Origin: Hoylesella shahii DSM 15611 = JCM 12083
GTDB lineage: Bacteria; Bacteroidota; Bacteroidia; Bacteroidales; Bacteroidaceae
Direction of reading: 5' to 3'
DNA length: 64,000 bases
Assembly (NCBI RefSeq): GCF_000613445.1
Contig: NZ_BAIZ01000001.1
Span: 124,001-188,000 of the forward strand
The notes under the pieces were generated by a model, which was given only the letters and a program-made list of their open reading frames with translations, was not told where the DNA came from and made no database searches. Made by a program: the position numbers and the translations under genes. Within the stretch, counting starts at the first letter, position 1. Each line of letters starts with the position of its first letter. Positions 30,312 to 40,868 of this stretch are shown here, one piece after another.

Positions 30312-30671
30312 ATGACAAGAACAAACAATTTGGTAGATACCATTATTAAAGGAATACAAGAGAAAAAAGGCAGCAAAATCGTTGTAGCCGACTTAAAAGG
30401 AATTGAGGGAGCAATAACCAATTATTTCGTTATATGCCAAGGAAACTCGCCCACACAGGTTGAAGCTATTGCCGAATCTATTGGCGATACAGTGCGCAAA
30501 GAACTTAAAGACAAGCCTACCAGCGCAGTAGGGCTAGGTCTAAACCAATGGGTGGCCATTGATTTTGTAGACGTTATTGTGCATGTTTTCTTGCCCGAGA
30601 CACGTGCATTCTACGATATTGAACATCTTTGGGCCGACGCAAAACTCACCCACCTCACTGACATAGATTAA
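30312..30671 (+). CDS. rsfS: Ribosome silencing factor RsfS
   Basis: This 119-residue protein is the standard length. It has the family sequence KIVVADLKGIEGAITNYFVICQGNSPTQVEAIA and, near the end, WVAIDFVDVIVHVFLPETRAFYDIEHLWADA. It binds ribosomal protein L14 and blocks subunit joining under poor growth conditions. It is 48 bases upstream of ftsH, with which it is co-oriented and probably co-transcribed. Confidence 0.95.
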   Translation: MTRTNNLVDTIIKGIQEKKGSKIVVADLKGIEGAITNYFVICQGNSPTQVEAIAESIGDTVRKELKDKPTSAVGLGLNQWVAIDFVDVIVHVFLPETRAFYDIEHLWADAKLTHLTDID

Positions 30672-30719
30672 AATTGGCACAACGTTTGATAGAATGTTCG
30701 TGTCACCAACAATTGAATT

Positions 30720-32723
30720 ATGAGTAATAAACAACCGCACAACAATAAACAGCCCAAGATGCCCCGCTTTAATATGAACTGGATTTATGGGCTGATAATC
30801 ATTGCGCTGGGGCTTCTCTTCTTCACAGGAGGAGGCAACATGATGGCAGGAAGCGTAAAACAAGAGGCCACATACACCAAGTTTCAGGAGTATGTGAATA
30901 AAGGTTACGCCAATAATGTGGTGGTAAACACCGAACAAAAAACGCTTAAAATGTTTGTCAAACCCGAAAACACACGCGATGTTTTTGGTAAAGACCCGAA
31001 ACAATTGGGCGAAAAACCATATGTTAGCGTGCAAATTGGCTCGATAGACGAACTTGAGAAATACCTCACCGATGCCCAAAAAGCAGCTAAGATAAAAGAC
31101 TTTGCCTTCGATAACGATAAGGGCGGACACTTCACCGACATCCTTATTCAAATCGTTCCATTCGTTTTGCTCATCGCCATTTGGATTTTCATCATGAGAA
31201 GAATGGGCAGTGGCGGAGCTGGTGGTGGTTCGGGCGTTTTCAATGTTGGCAAAAGCAAAGCCAAAATGTACGAAAAGGGAAACGAAATTGGCATCACATT
31301 TAAAGACGTTGCAGGACAAGAAGGAGCTAAACAAGAGGTGCAAGAGATTGTGGAATTTCTTAAAAGTCCACAAAAATATACCGACCTAGGTGGTAAAATT
31401 CCCAAGGGAGCGCTGCTTGTTGGCCCTCCGGGAACTGGTAAAACTCTTTTGGCCAAAGCCGTTGCTGGCGAAGCTGGCGTTCCTTTCTTCTCTATGAGTG
31501 GCTCAGACTTTGTTGAAATGTTCGTAGGTGTGGGTGCTAGCCGCGTTCGCGACCTCTTCCATCAAGCCAAAGAAAAGTCGCCATGCATCATCTTCATCGA
31601 TGAAATTGATGCCGTGGGACGTGCGAGAAGCAAAAATCCCTCGATGGGCGGAAACGATGAACGAGAGAACACCCTTAACGCGCTACTCACTGAAATGGAC
31701 GGATTTGGCACAAACAGTGGTGTTATCATCCTAGCTGCCACCAACCGAGCCGACATGCTAGACAGCGCACTACTAAGAGCAGGGCGTTTTGACAGACAAA
31801 TAAACGTAGACCTGCCCGACCTGCCCGAACGTAAAGAGATTTTCCAAGTTCACCTTCGCCCTGTTAAGGTGGACGAGACCGTAGACATCGACTTCCTGTC
31901 TCGCCAAACTCCAGGCTTCTCGGGCGCTGATATAGCCAACGTTTGTAACGAGGCTGCACTGATAGCTGCACGACACAATAGCAGTGCTGTAGGAAAACAA
32001 GACTTCCTTGACGCAGTTGACCGTATCATCGGTGGTTTAGAGAAGAAAACAAAGATAATGACTGCTGCCGAGAAGCGAACCATCGCCCTACACGAGGCTG
32101 GACATGCCACCGTGTCTTGGTTCTGTGAGCATGCCGACCCATTGGTTAAAGTGTCTATTGTGCCTCGCGGACGTGCTTTAGGTGCAGCATGGTATCTACC
32201 CGAAGAGCGACAAATCACCACTAAAGAGCAAATGCTCGATGAAATGTGTGCACTGATGGGCGGACGAGCTGCAGAAGAACTCTTCACCGGACATATCTCA
32301 ACAGGAGCAATGAACGACTTGGAGCGAGCCACAAAAAGTGCCTATGGCATGGTGGCCTACGCTGGTATGAGCGACAAAATACCCAACATCAGCTTCTACA
32401 ACAACCAAGAATACCAGTTCCAAAAACCTTATTCGGAAACTACAGCGAAGATTATCGACGACGAAGTGATGAAGATGGTTAACGAACAATACAACCGCGC
32501 TAAACAGATATTACAAGAAAATAGCGAAGGACATAAAAAACTGGCCGACCTACTAATATCGCGCGAGGTGATATTCGCCGAAGATGTGGAAGAAATTTTC
32601 GGCAAACGTCCTTGGGTTAGTCGTTCCGAAGAAATTATGGAAGACAACACACCTAAGTTGGAAGACATGCCCGACGAGGTGAAAGCGGCCGAAGAAGAAC
32701 ACCGCAGGTCGCAAGGACTTTAA
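30720..32723 (+). CDS. ftsH: ATP-dependent zinc metalloprotease FtsH
   Basis: This 667-residue protein has two transmembrane segments (about 20-38 and 141-162) around a periplasmic domain. The AAA module carries Walker A GPPGTGKT (about 235), Walker [11 protein letters not shown] and a second-region-of-homology [20 protein letters not shown]. The zinc-protease motif HEAGH is at about 458-462. It degrades misfolded membrane proteins and selected regulators at the inner membrane. The cdsA gene follows after a strong intergenic hairpin. Confidence 0.97.
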   Translation: MSNKQPHNNKQPKMPRFNMNWIYGLIIIALGLLFFTGGGNMMAGSVKQEATYTKFQEYVNKGYANNVVVNTEQKTLKMFVKPENTRDVFGKDPKQLGEKPYVSVQIGSIDELEKYLTDAQKAAKIKDFAFDNDKGGHFTDILIQIVPFVLLIAIWIFIMRRMGSGGAGGGSGVFNVGKSKAKMYEKGNEIGITFKDVAGQEGAKQEVQEIVEFLKSPQKYTDLGGKIPKGALLVGPPGTGKTLLAKAVAGEAGVPFFSMSGSDFVEMFVGVGASRVRDLFHQAKEKSPCIIFIDEIDAVGRARSKNPSMGGNDERENTLNALLTEMDGFGTNSGVIILAATNRADMLDSALLRAGRFDRQINVDLPDLPERKEIFQVHLRPVKVDETVDIDFLSRQTPGFSGADIANVCNEAALIAARHNSSAVGKQDFLDAVDRIIGGLEKKTKIMTAAEKRTIALHEAGHATVSWFCEHADPLVKVSIVPRGRALGAAWYLPEERQITTKEQMLDEMCALMGGRAAEELFTGHISTGAMNDLERATKSAYGMVAYAGMSDKIPNISFYNNQEYQFQKPYSETTAKIIDDEVMKMVNEQYNRAKQILQENSEGHKKLADLLISREVIFAEDVEEIFGKRPWVSRSEEIMEDNTPKLEDMPDEVKAAEEEHRRSQGL

Positions 32724-32739
32724 CAAATAATTTGCTTGT

Positions 32740-32779
32740 CGCCATTCGTTTGCCCTTTTAACAGGGCTAGCGAATGGCG
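32740..32779 (+). terminator. Hairpin between ftsH and cdsA
   Basis: CGCCATTCG (32740-32748) pairs with CGAATGGCG (32771-32779), and inside it GCCC pairs with GGGC, each perfect, separated by 3-base internal loops. No T-tract follows, so it may attenuate, protect an mRNA end or bind a protein rather than act as a classical terminator. Confidence 0.55.
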
Positions 32780-32904
32780 GTGCGCTGTTATCATCGCCCA
32801 CTTTGCCACACACACGCAATATTTTGCCCATATGGCATAACTGGTGAACATACCTAGCGCAGCAGCAAGCCCACCATTACATAACTGCGAAAAAAGAAAA
32901 GACA

Positions 32905-33768
32905 ATGACTCCCAAGATTAAGAATTTAATAACGCGCACTATCACAGGCGTTCTTTTCGTAGCCATCATGGTTACTTGCTTCTTACGTCCCTTAGCTATG
33001 GTGTTTGTTTTCGCACTCATCACGTCGCTAACCCTTTGGGAATATGCAGGTCTAGTTAACGAAAACAAAGGCACCAGCGTTAATCGCTTTATTTCGACCG
33101 TGGCTGGAACCTACTTTTTCTTGGCTGTAGCTGGAGTAAATAGTGGTTTTATTGGCACCAATGCCGTTTTTGTGCCTTACCTTCTCACCATTGTTTATCT
33201 CTTTATCAGTGAACTTTACACCAAAGCAAACGACCCAATAAATAACTGGGCCTACACGATGTTTGGGCAGATGTACATTGCTTTGCCCCTATCTATGATA
33301 AATGTACTGGCCTTTAGGCAAGCAGGCAACGAGACCTATTTTTATTACCTGCTCCCTCTTAGTGTGTTTATCTTCCTTTGGACCAACGACACAGGCGCCT
33401 ATTGTTCGGGGTCGCTCTTTGGCAAACATAAACTTTTCCCACGTATTTCGCCCGCAAAAAGCTGGGAAGGAAGTATCGGCGGGGGTATCCTTGTGCTGCT
33501 TGTTGCAGCCTTAATCGGTTATCTTGAAACCCAATCAGATGCACCAATCAACCTTTCTATCCCACAATGGTTGGGTTTAGGACTTGTTGTAGTGGTGTTT
33601 GGCACATGGGGCGACCTGGTTGAGTCGCTCTTCAAGCGCACAATAGGAATTAAAGACAGCGGCAACATCCTGCCTGGCCATGGCGGAATGCTCGACCGTT
33701 TCGATTCTTCACTCATGGCCATACCCGCTTCTGTGGTATATCTTTATTCATTAACACTAGTTCAATAA
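32905..33768 (+). CDS. cdsA: Phosphatidate cytidylyltransferase
   Basis: This 287-residue membrane protein has about eight hydrophobic segments. Its C-terminal family signature is GDLVESLFKRTIGIKDSGNILPGHGGMLDRFDS, preceded by NDTGAYCSGSLFGKHKLFPRISPAKSWEG. It makes CDP-diacylglycerol from phosphatidic acid and CTP, the common precursor of phospholipids. The start ATG at 32905 follows an A-rich, AAGAAAAGA-type upstream stretch. Confidence 0.95.
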   Translation: MTPKIKNLITRTITGVLFVAIMVTCFLRPLAMVFVFALITSLTLWEYAGLVNENKGTSVNRFISTVAGTYFFLAVAGVNSGFIGTNAVFVPYLLTIVYLFISELYTKANDPINNWAYTMFGQMYIALPLSMINVLAFRQAGNETYFYYLLPLSVFIFLWTNDTGAYCSGSLFGKHKLFPRISPAKSWEGSIGGGILVLLVAALIGYLETQSDAPINLSIPQWLGLGLVVVVFGTWGDLVESLFKRTIGIKDSGNILPGHGGMLDRFDSSLMAIPASVVYLYSLTLVQ

Positions 33769-33774
33769 TATTGT

Positions 33775-33802
33775 AGAGAAAGCTCTTCGGGGAGCATTCT
33801 CT
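33775..33802 (+). terminator. Hairpin between cdsA and mtaB
   Basis: AGAGAA pairs with TTCTCT and GCTC with GAGC around a TTCGGG loop, with one A/A mismatch. It lies only 6 bases after the cdsA stop and 13 bases before the mtaB start, so it may be regulatory rather than a terminator. Confidence 0.4.
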
Positions 33803-33814
33803 CACTTATATAAT

Positions 33815-35154
33815 ATGATAGACAGTTCTGCTTTTCAAGGAAAAACGGCTGCTTACTACACCTTAGGTTGCAAATTAAACTTCTCGGAGACCTCTACCTT
33901 TGGTCAAATGCTCCAAGACATGGGCGTTAGAACGGCCAATGAGGGTGAGCCCGCGACATTTGTCTGATTAATACATGCTCGGTTACAGAAGTGGCCGACC
34001 ACAAATGCCGGCAAATTATTCACCGCATGGTGCGCCAAAATCCTGGTGCCTTTGTGGTTGTAACAGGATGCTACGCCCAACTTGAGTCTGAAAAGGTTAG
34101 CGCTATTGAAGGTGTTGACCTCGTTTTAGGTAGCAACGAAAAAGCCAACCTTATTCAATATCTCAATGATGCATGGGCCGACGGTCAACGCGGAGATACT
34201 TTGCACCGCCATTTCTCGGTAAAAACCAAAGATATTAAGACCTTTGCACCAAGCTGTAGTCGCGGTAATAGAACCCGCTATTTCCTTAAAGTGCAAGATG
34301 GTTGCGACTACTTCTGCACCTATTGCACCATCCCCTTTGCCCGTGGTTTTTCGCGTAATCCCTCTATTGCGTCGCTAATTAAGCAGGCACAAGATGCTGC
34401 CAACGAGGGTGGAAAAGAGATTGTGCTCACTGGTGTGAATGTGGGAGAGTTTAAAGGCGAGGGCGATGAGCGATTTATTCATCTGGTTAAAGCACTCGAT
34501 GAAGTTGAAGGCATACAACGTTTTCGCATCAGCAGCATTGAACCCAACCTTCTTACCGACGAGCTTATCGACTATTGTGCGTCTAGCAGAGCTTTCATGC
34601 CCCACTTCCACATACCCTTGCAGAGTGGAAGCGATGAGGTTTTAAAACTAATGCATCGCCGATACGACACCGCATTGTTTGCCCATAAGGTGCAACGCAT
34701 CAAGGAACGCATACCCAATGCCTTTATCGGTGTAGACGTAATGGTGGGATCGCGCGGCGAAGAAGAGGCCTATTTCGACGAATGTTATAACTTCTTGAAA
34801 TCATTAGATATTAGTCAACTTCATGTCTTTCCTTACAGCGAACGCCCTGGAACGGCTGCCCTTCGCATTCCCCATGTGGTTAGCGATGCCGAGAAACGTC
34901 GTCGAAGCAAGCTACTTTTGGAGCTATCTGACGAAAAGTTGGAAGCTTTCTACGCCTCCCAGATAGGCACACAAAGCGAAGTTCTCTTCGAAAAATCGGC
35001 CAAAGGTAGAGCTATGCATGGCTTCACCCCCAACTATGTGCGTGTAGAATTGCCCGCATCACTAGCCAAAGAAGAGTTTGACAATCAGGTGTTGCCCGTT
35101 AAACTTACCCAATTTAACCACAACAAGACGGCCGTTAAGGTAGAATTAATATAA
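33815..35154 (+). CDS. mtaB: tRNA (t6A37) methylthiotransferase MtaB, frameshifted near 33952
   Basis: The N-terminal frame starts at 33815 (TAAYYTLGCKLNFSETST), holding the first conserved Cys. The second frame begins within ICLINTCSVTEVADHKCRQ. One base is missing around GAGCCCGCGACATT. The radical-SAM cluster is CDYFCTYCTIPFARG, and the C-terminal TRAM-like domain is about 370-440. It uses two iron-sulphur clusters and SAM to convert t6A37 to ms2t6A37 in tRNAs reading ANN codons. Restored length is about 446 residues. MiaB is the nearest alternative, but the sequence layout fits MtaB. Confidence 0.85.
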
Positions 35155-35178
35155 TACATTCAACATAAGAAGAGACTC

Positions 35179-36204
35179 ATGGACAAGATTGCAATCGTTA
35201 TTCTCAACTGGAACGGGCAAAAAATGTTAGCTCAATATCTGCCATCCGTTATGCGACACTCGAATAATGATGCCGTGGTTTACGTTGCCGACAATGCCTC
35301 GACAGATAATTCGCTTGACTATCTTGCCCAACATTTCCCACATTGCCGCACCATTGTGCTAGAAAAGAACTGGGGTTTTGCCGAGGGGTACAACAAAGCT
35401 TTGGCCCAAGTTGAAGCCGAATATTATGTGTTGCTCAATTCAGACGTTGAAGTAACTCATCAATGGTTAACCCCATTGATAGAAGAAATGGATGCTCACC
35501 CCTCAACAGCAGCCTGTCAACCCAAACTTTTAGCCATGCACGATAAGGAATCCTTTGAATATGCAGGTGCCTCGGGCGGCTTTATCGACTGCTTGGGATA
35601 CCCCTATTGTCGAGGAAGAATATTCGACCACGTGGAGAAAGACAACGGACAATATAATTACCGACAAGAGATACACTGGGCAACAGGTGCTTGCCTAGTG
35701 GTAAGAGCCAAAGACTACTGGGCCGCAGGAGGTCTTGACGCAAGATTTTTTGCTCATAACGAGGAGATAGACCTTTGTTGGCGTCTTAGGCTTATGGGCA
35801 AAAAAATATACTGCATACCCGAAAGTGCAGTGTTTCATGTGGGTGGTGGCACGTTGCCAAAGGTAAATCCCATGAAAACTTATCTTAATTTTCGCAACAA
35901 TCTCACCATGCTTTATAAGAACCTTGCCTCTTCACAGATGCGTAAGGTTATGACATGGCGTTTGGTTCTTGATTATGTGGCCGCCTTGCAAACGCTTATT
36001 CTAAACAGGAACTGGGGAGACTTCAAAGCCATTCTTAAGGCGCGCCACGACTTTAATGCTTGGAAACACAGCTTTGACGCAACTCGTGGAGAGATTCAAA
36101 ACACAAAAACGATTAACACCGATAATCCCAATAGCCACTTTTCGATATTATGGCAATACTATGTCAAGGGTAAACGCACCTTCGATATGCTACCGCAGAA
36201 TTAG
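35179..36204 (+). CDS. Family 2 glycosyltransferase, rhamnosyltransferase-like
   Basis: This 341-residue protein begins with IAIVILNWNGQKMLAQYLPSV and has VADNASTDNS, LLNSDVEVTHQWL and FFAHNEEIDLCWRLRLMGKK, typical of the WbbL/rhamnosyltransferase branch of GT2. It should add a sugar to a cell-surface polysaccharide or lipid-linked intermediate in the cytoplasm. It lies 24 bases after mtaB, so it probably shares that transcript. Donor and acceptor are not determinable. Confidence 0.9.
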   Translation: MDKIAIVILNWNGQKMLAQYLPSVMRHSNNDAVVYVADNASTDNSLDYLAQHFPHCRTIVLEKNWGFAEGYNKALAQVEAEYYVLLNSDVEVTHQWLTPLIEEMDAHPSTAACQPKLLAMHDKESFEYAGASGGFIDCLGYPYCRGRIFDHVEKDNGQYNYRQEIHWATGACLVVRAKDYWAAGGLDARFFAHNEEIDLCWRLRLMGKKIYCIPESAVFHVGGGTLPKVNPMKTYLNFRNNLTMLYKNLASSQMRKVMTWRLVLDYVAALQTLILNRNWGDFKAILKARHDFNAWKHSFDATRGEIQNTKTINTDNPNSHFSILWQYYVKGKRTFDMLPQN

Positions 36205-36575
36205 TCTATGGGTGTTATGCACAATCAATAAAACACACCTTTCAGTGAAACATACGCATAAACAGCCTCACCTACTCAATGCTCTCCACATTGTTCATAG
36301 CCATATAATAAGCAAGAAGAAAATAAACACCTTGCTTAATATTATTCTTCACAAAGCAACAATCAAAGAAAAATCGCCACTTTGTTAAATCTAGCCATTT
36401 AACAAGTTAATAACATCAGAAACACAAGCCTTTGTTATACAACAGAAGCCATAAAACTAGCGCATAAATTCATGATTTAAAAGCAGCAACACACACATTC
36501 TCACCTCATAATGCAGGCATTCGGTGGTTTTGTTGTAACTTTGTAGGCTAATAATATAAATTATAATAAAGAACT
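36205..36575. other. Intergenic region with promoter
   Basis: A 370-base AT-rich gap holds no gene that I can support. TAACTTTG at 36536-36543 matches the -7 consensus, 33 bases before the start at 36576. No clear terminator for the upstream glycosyltransferase is visible. Confidence 0.5.
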
Positions 36576-37081
36576 ATGCCCAACAAAGTAACAGTTAGCG
36601 ACGCCACTTTAAGACAAGCAGCAGAAGAAGGAATGGACGCCTTTGTAGACACCTTTGTGAATGCCATCAATGCCTCGGTGGGCGGAAAACTTACTGCCGA
36701 AACGATGGCGCAGCTTAATGCTAGCAAATAACACTTTTGGCCTATCGCATTTTGCGCGATGAGGTGATGGATGGAGGCTTCATACAGCTGATACATAACG
36801 GCTATGGTGGGTTTATTTTTCTCAACCCCTTTGCTAAAATGGTTAAACAATGGGGTATCATAGAATTGGGAAGGCTCATCAGTAAGGTGCATCCCAACTT
36901 TAAAAAATATCGCGAAGAGATTGAGAAAGATTGCACCGACGAGGAGTTTATGTCGCTTTTCGAGCGCTTCCCAGTGTTTGACGACTTCGACGATAGTTTC
37001 GTTGAACACGAAGAAGAATGGACTGCAGCCATCGCCGAATACATAGACGGGCATATAGAAGAGTTTGCTGAGATTGGGTAA
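36576..37081 (+). CDS. DMP19-like (DUF4375) protein, frameshifted near 36727
   Basis: The first frame gives about 50 residues (VSDATLRQAAEEGMDAFVDTFVNAIN). The second continues with AYRILRDEVMDGGFIQLIHNGYG and a Glu/Asp-rich end (VEHEEEWTAAIAEYIDGHIEEFAEIG). One base is missing at GCTAGCAAATAACAC. Adding C gives AS-QITLLAYRIL and a protein of about 168 residues. The acidic, all-helical character fits the DMP19/DUF4375 family, which includes a DNA-mimic protein. Its partner here is unknown. Confidence 0.65.
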
Positions 37082-37208
37082 AGACTGCCATGAGAGGCTA
37101 CTCTCGTTGCACTTGATGGCACAACCTTTGCAAAAAGCTTAAAACAAACGGCTAATGCGTGGGCTATAACCCAATAAACAAGCCACATGATGAAAGAAAG
37201 GACAAACA

Positions 37209-37688
37209 ATGGCCAAAGAAACAGATTCGATAAGAAAGAAAAGTGCCGTGCAAATAAGAAACAAGAAGGCTTCGTTTGAATACTTCTTTGTTGAAACTTT
37301 TATGGCTGGCATCGTTCTAACAGGAACAGAAATAAAGTCTATCCGCCTGGGAAAAGCCTCGCTGGTAGACAGTTTTTGCTATATCAACAATGGCGAACTG
37401 TGGGTTAAGGGAATGAATATTTCACCCTATTTCTACGGGTCGTTCTCAAACCACGAAGCTAAACGCGATCGCAAATTGCTTCTCACAAAACGTGAGATAC
37501 GCAAACTTCAAGAGGCTACCAAGCAGGTGGGATTCACCATTGTACCCACATTGGTATTCATCGACCCACACGGACGTGCAAAAGTTGATATCGCTTTGGT
37601 TCGAGGTAAGAAAGAATACGACAAGCGACAAACACTGAAAGAAAAGGAAGATCTCCGACAAATGGACAGGGCGATAAAGAGATATTAG
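37209..37688 (+). CDS. smpB: SsrA-binding protein SmpB
   Basis: This 159-residue protein has the family motifs [45 protein letters not shown] and HDRKLLL-like [17 protein letters not shown], plus a basic C-terminal tail ([17 protein letters not shown]). It delivers tmRNA to stalled ribosomes for trans-translation. The ssrA gene itself is not in the window. metH follows after 124 bases. Confidence 0.96.
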   Translation: MAKETDSIRKKSAVQIRNKKASFEYFFVETFMAGIVLTGTEIKSIRLGKASLVDSFCYINNGELWVKGMNISPYFYGSFSNHEAKRDRKLLLTKREIRKLQEATKQVGFTIVPTLVFIDPHGRAKVDIALVRGKKEYDKRQTLKEKEDLRQMDRAIKRY

Positions 37689-37812
37689 ACAGATAAGGTC
37701 TGAACACAGCACTTTGTCGCACAAGATAAAATAATAACGGCTGTTTGGTACAGCCAACACAGAATGAGTGAAACACGCCAACTGGCGCAAATGGTTAGGA
37801 AAGGTCAGCACA

Positions 37813-40578
37813 ATGAAAATTCAGGATATAATAAAACAGCGTATCATGATTCTAGATGGTGCGCTGGGTACAATGATTCAAGACTACAATCTGGAGGAAA
37901 AAGATTTCAGAAATGTTGAATTGGCAGCACACGAGGGTCAATTAAAAGGCAACAACGACTTGCTGAATATCACCCGTCCCGACCTTATTCTCGACATTCA
38001 TCGCAAGTATCTAGCTGCTGGTGCCGACTTTATTGAGACCAACACCTTTTCTTCTCAATATATATCGCAAGCCGATTACCAACTTGAACACCTATCGCGA
38101 CCCATGGCTTTACAAGGTGCAAAACTGGCCAGACAAGCTGCCGACGAGTTTAGCACCGACGAATGGCCACGCTTTGTGTGCGGTTCTGTTGGACCTACTA
38201 ACAAAACCTGCTCGATGAGTCCCGACGTGAGCGATGCCGCTGCACGTGATATAACCTACGACCAACTGTTTGATGCGTACAGCGAACAGGTGGGAGCACT
38301 CATCGAAGGGGGCGTTGACGCCATCTTGATAGAAACAATCTTCGACACGCTTAACGCCAAAGCAGCCATTGATGCCTCTGTGAGCGAAATGCAAAAACAA
38401 GGTCTGGACCTGCCAATCATGCTCAGTATGACTGTGAGCGACCTAGCTGGACGAACGCTTAGCGGACAAACAATTGAGGGCTTTTTGGCTAGTATTAGCT
38501 CTTACCCCATCTTCTCGGTGGGCCTTAACTGTTCGTTTGGTGCCGACCAGATGAAACCATTCCTCAAAGAACTGGCTAATAAAGCCCCCTATTACATATC
38601 GGCCTACCCCAATGCAGGACTTCCCAATACGATGGGACAATACGATGAGACGGCAGAAAGCATGTCGCCACAAATAGCCGAATTTATAGACGAGGGCTTA
38701 GTGAACATCATTGGCGGATGTTGTGGCACCGACGATAAGTTTATTGCTAACTATGCGGCCCTAGCCAAAGGCAAAAAACCACATGTTGTTATAAACAAAC
38801 CCACCACACTCTGGCTCTCTGGATTGGAAATGCTAAACGTCACACCCGAGGTTAACTTTGTTAATGTAGGCGAACGATGCAATGTGGCTGGTAGTAAAAA
38901 GTTTCTTCGACTTATCAAGGAAGGGCAATACGATGAAGCCATAAGCATTGCGCGCAAGCAAGTTACCGATGGTGCGCTGGTGTTAGACATCAATATGGAC
39001 GATGGGCTGCTTGATGCAGAAAAGGAAATGACAACCTTTCTCAACATGATTGCAGCCGAACCCGAAATAGCACGCGTGCCCATCATGATCGACTCTTCTA
39101 AATGGGAGGTAATCATGGCAGGACTTAAATGTGTGCAAGGCAAATGTATCGTTAACTCTATCTCGCTGAAAGAGGGTGAAGAGCAGTTTATAGAACATGC
39201 AAGGGCTTTGAAACGTTTTGGCGCTGCATGCGTTGTGATGTGTTTTGACGAAAAAGGACAGGCCACTACCTTTGAAAGAAGAATTGAAATTGCCGAACGT
39301 GCTTACCACATCCTTACGCAAAAGGTGGGCATGAATCCCCTTGACATCATTTTCGACCCTAACATCCTGGCCATCGCTACAGGCATTGAGGAACACGACA
39401 ACTATGCCCAGGAATTTATTCGTTCGATTGCATGGATACGCAACAACCTTCCCGGCACTCATATCAGTGGCGGAGTGAGCAATCTTTCGTTCTCGTTTAG
39501 AGGCAACAACTATATTCGAGAGGCCATGCATGCCGTGTTCTTATACCATGCCATCAAAGAAGGCATGGACTTTGGTATTGTTAATCCTGCGTCGAAAATT
39601 ACTTATAGCGACATACCTGTCGATGAATTGGAAATTATCGAAGACGTTATTCTCAATCTGAAACCTAATGCAGCCGAAGCTTTAATTGACTTGGCTAATA
39701 AGAAAAAGGAAGAGGAAGAACAAAGAAAGGCTGGACTAGCTGGCGGAGATACGAGCACGCTGAAAAAAGAAGAGGAAGAATGGAGAAACCTAGAACTAAC
39801 AGAAAGACTGAAATATGCCTTACGTAAGGGCATTGGCGACCATCTAGACGAAGACTTGCACTTGGCTTTAGAGGTTTATCCCCATGCTGTAGACATCATC
39901 GAAGGACCGCTAATGGCTGGCATGAACGAGGTGGGCGAACTATTTGGAGCTGGTAAGATGTTTCTTCCTCAGGTGGTAAAAACGGCTCGAACAATGAAAC
40001 AAGCCGTGGCCATATTGCAACCTTACATCGAGAAAGAGAAAAAAGTGGGAGCAACAAAAGCTGGTAAGGTTATCCTTGCCACTGTGAAAGGCGATGTACA
40101 CGATATTGGTAAGAACATCGTGGCCGTGGTTATGGCCTGCAACAACTACGAGGTAATAGATTTAGGCGTGATGGTTCCAGCCGATCAAATTATCAAAAAA
40201 GCCATTGAAGAAAAGGCAGACATCATCGGACTAAGTGGGCTTATCACACCTTCGCTCGAAGAAATGATTAACGTGGCACAAGAGATGGAGAAGGCAGGAT
40301 TGAACATTCCTATCATGATTGGTGGTGCAACCACTAGTCAACTACACGTAGCCTTAAAGATAGCACCCGTTTATGGTGGTCCGGTTGTTTGGATGAAAGA
40401 CGCAAGTCAAAACTCATTAGCTGCAGCAAGACTATTAAACAAAAACGAAGAACAGACTTACGTAAACGAGTTGAACGATAAATACGAAAGTCTTAGATCT
40501 GGTTATCAAGACAAACAACACAAACTGCTGTCAATTGAGGAAGCTCGTAAGAACCGACTGAATTTGTTCGACGATTAA
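37813..40578 (+). CDS. metH: Cobalamin-dependent methionine synthase lacking the reactivation domain
   Basis: I choose the ATG at 37813 (MKIQDIIKQRIMILDGALGTMIQ, 921 residues). In order it has the homocysteine-binding barrel (zinc Cys GLNCSFG, then GGCCGT), the folate-binding barrel (ERCNVAGSKKFLRLI), the cap (LHLALEVYPHAVDIIEGPLMAGM) and the cobalamin domain with DVHDIGKN supplying the axial His. It ends soon after the cobalamin domain. The AdoMet-binding activation domain of the E. coli enzyme (1227 residues) is absent, so a separate activator would be needed. Confidence 0.95.
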   Translation: MKIQDIIKQRIMILDGALGTMIQDYNLEEKDFRNVELAAHEGQLKGNNDLLNITRPDLILDIHRKYLAAGADFIETNTFSSQYISQADYQLEHLSRPMALQGAKLARQAADEFSTDEWPRFVCGSVGPTNKTCSMSPDVSDAAARDITYDQLFDAYSEQVGALIEGGVDAILIETIFDTLNAKAAIDASVSEMQKQGLDLPIMLSMTVSDLAGRTLSGQTIEGFLASISSYPIFSVGLNCSFGADQMKPFLKELANKAPYYISAYPNAGLPNTMGQYDETAESMSPQIAEFIDEGLVNIIGGCCGTDDKFIANYAALAKGKKPHVVINKPTTLWLSGLEMLNVTPEVNFVNVGERCNVAGSKKFLRLIKEGQYDEAISIARKQVTDGALVLDINMDDGLLDAEKEMTTFLNMIAAEPEIARVPIMIDSSKWEVIMAGLKCVQGKCIVNSISLKEGEEQFIEHARALKRFGAACVVMCFDEKGQATTFERRIEIAERAYHILTQKVGMNPLDIIFDPNILAIATGIEEHDNYAQEFIRSIAWIRNNLPGTHISGGVSNLSFSFRGNNYIREAMHAVFLYHAIKEGMDFGIVNPASKITYSDIPVDELEIIEDVILNLKPNAAEALIDLANKKKEEEEQRKAGLAGGDTSTLKKEEEEWRNLELTERLKYALRKGIGDHLDEDLHLALEVYPHAVDIIEGPLMAGMNEVGELFGAGKMFLPQVVKTARTMKQAVAILQPYIEKEKKVGATKAGKVILATVKGDVHDIGKNIVAVVMACNNYEVIDLGVMVPADQIIKKAIEEKADIIGLSGLITPSLEEMINVAQEMEKAGLNIPIMIGGATTSQLHVALKIAPVYGGPVVWMKDASQNSLAAARLLNKNEEQTYVNELNDKYESLRSGYQDKQHKLLSIEEARKNRLNLFDD

Positions 40579-40713
40579 GTTTGCAAAACATTACATCCCA
40601 TTATAGGGCTATGAGCTTTACCATGACTTTTTTAAATGAACAGTAAAGAATTGAAACAGCTCTCAATAGTACATTAGAGCCTGAACAAAAGTTGTTTAAT
40701 AGTCTTAAAATTG

Positions 40714-40764
40714 TCTGCCTTATTCTTGTAGGAGTGGTGCACTACCCTAAAAGAATAAGACAGA
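40714..40764. terminator. Bidirectional hairpin between convergent metH and DUF6057 genes
   Basis: TCTG-C-CTTATTCTT pairs with AAGAATAAG-A-CAGA around a long loop that itself contains TAGG/CCTA pairing. It lies between converging genes and could stop transcription from both sides, though T-tracts are weak. Confidence 0.5.
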
Positions 40765-40868
40765 AAAGATGTTAGTATGCTAACATATCATACATCTACA
40801 ATCTATCGCTAACTGCACTCAATGCAGCAAATAGAAAGGCAGCTGAAGTAAAAAAGCAATGCCCCACC

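Noticed and set aside
30540-31373. A 277-codon minus-strand frame overlapping rsfS and ftsH
   Set aside because: It lies antisense to two clear genes, and its composition (rich in His, Cys and Phe) is what antisense reading of such genes gives.
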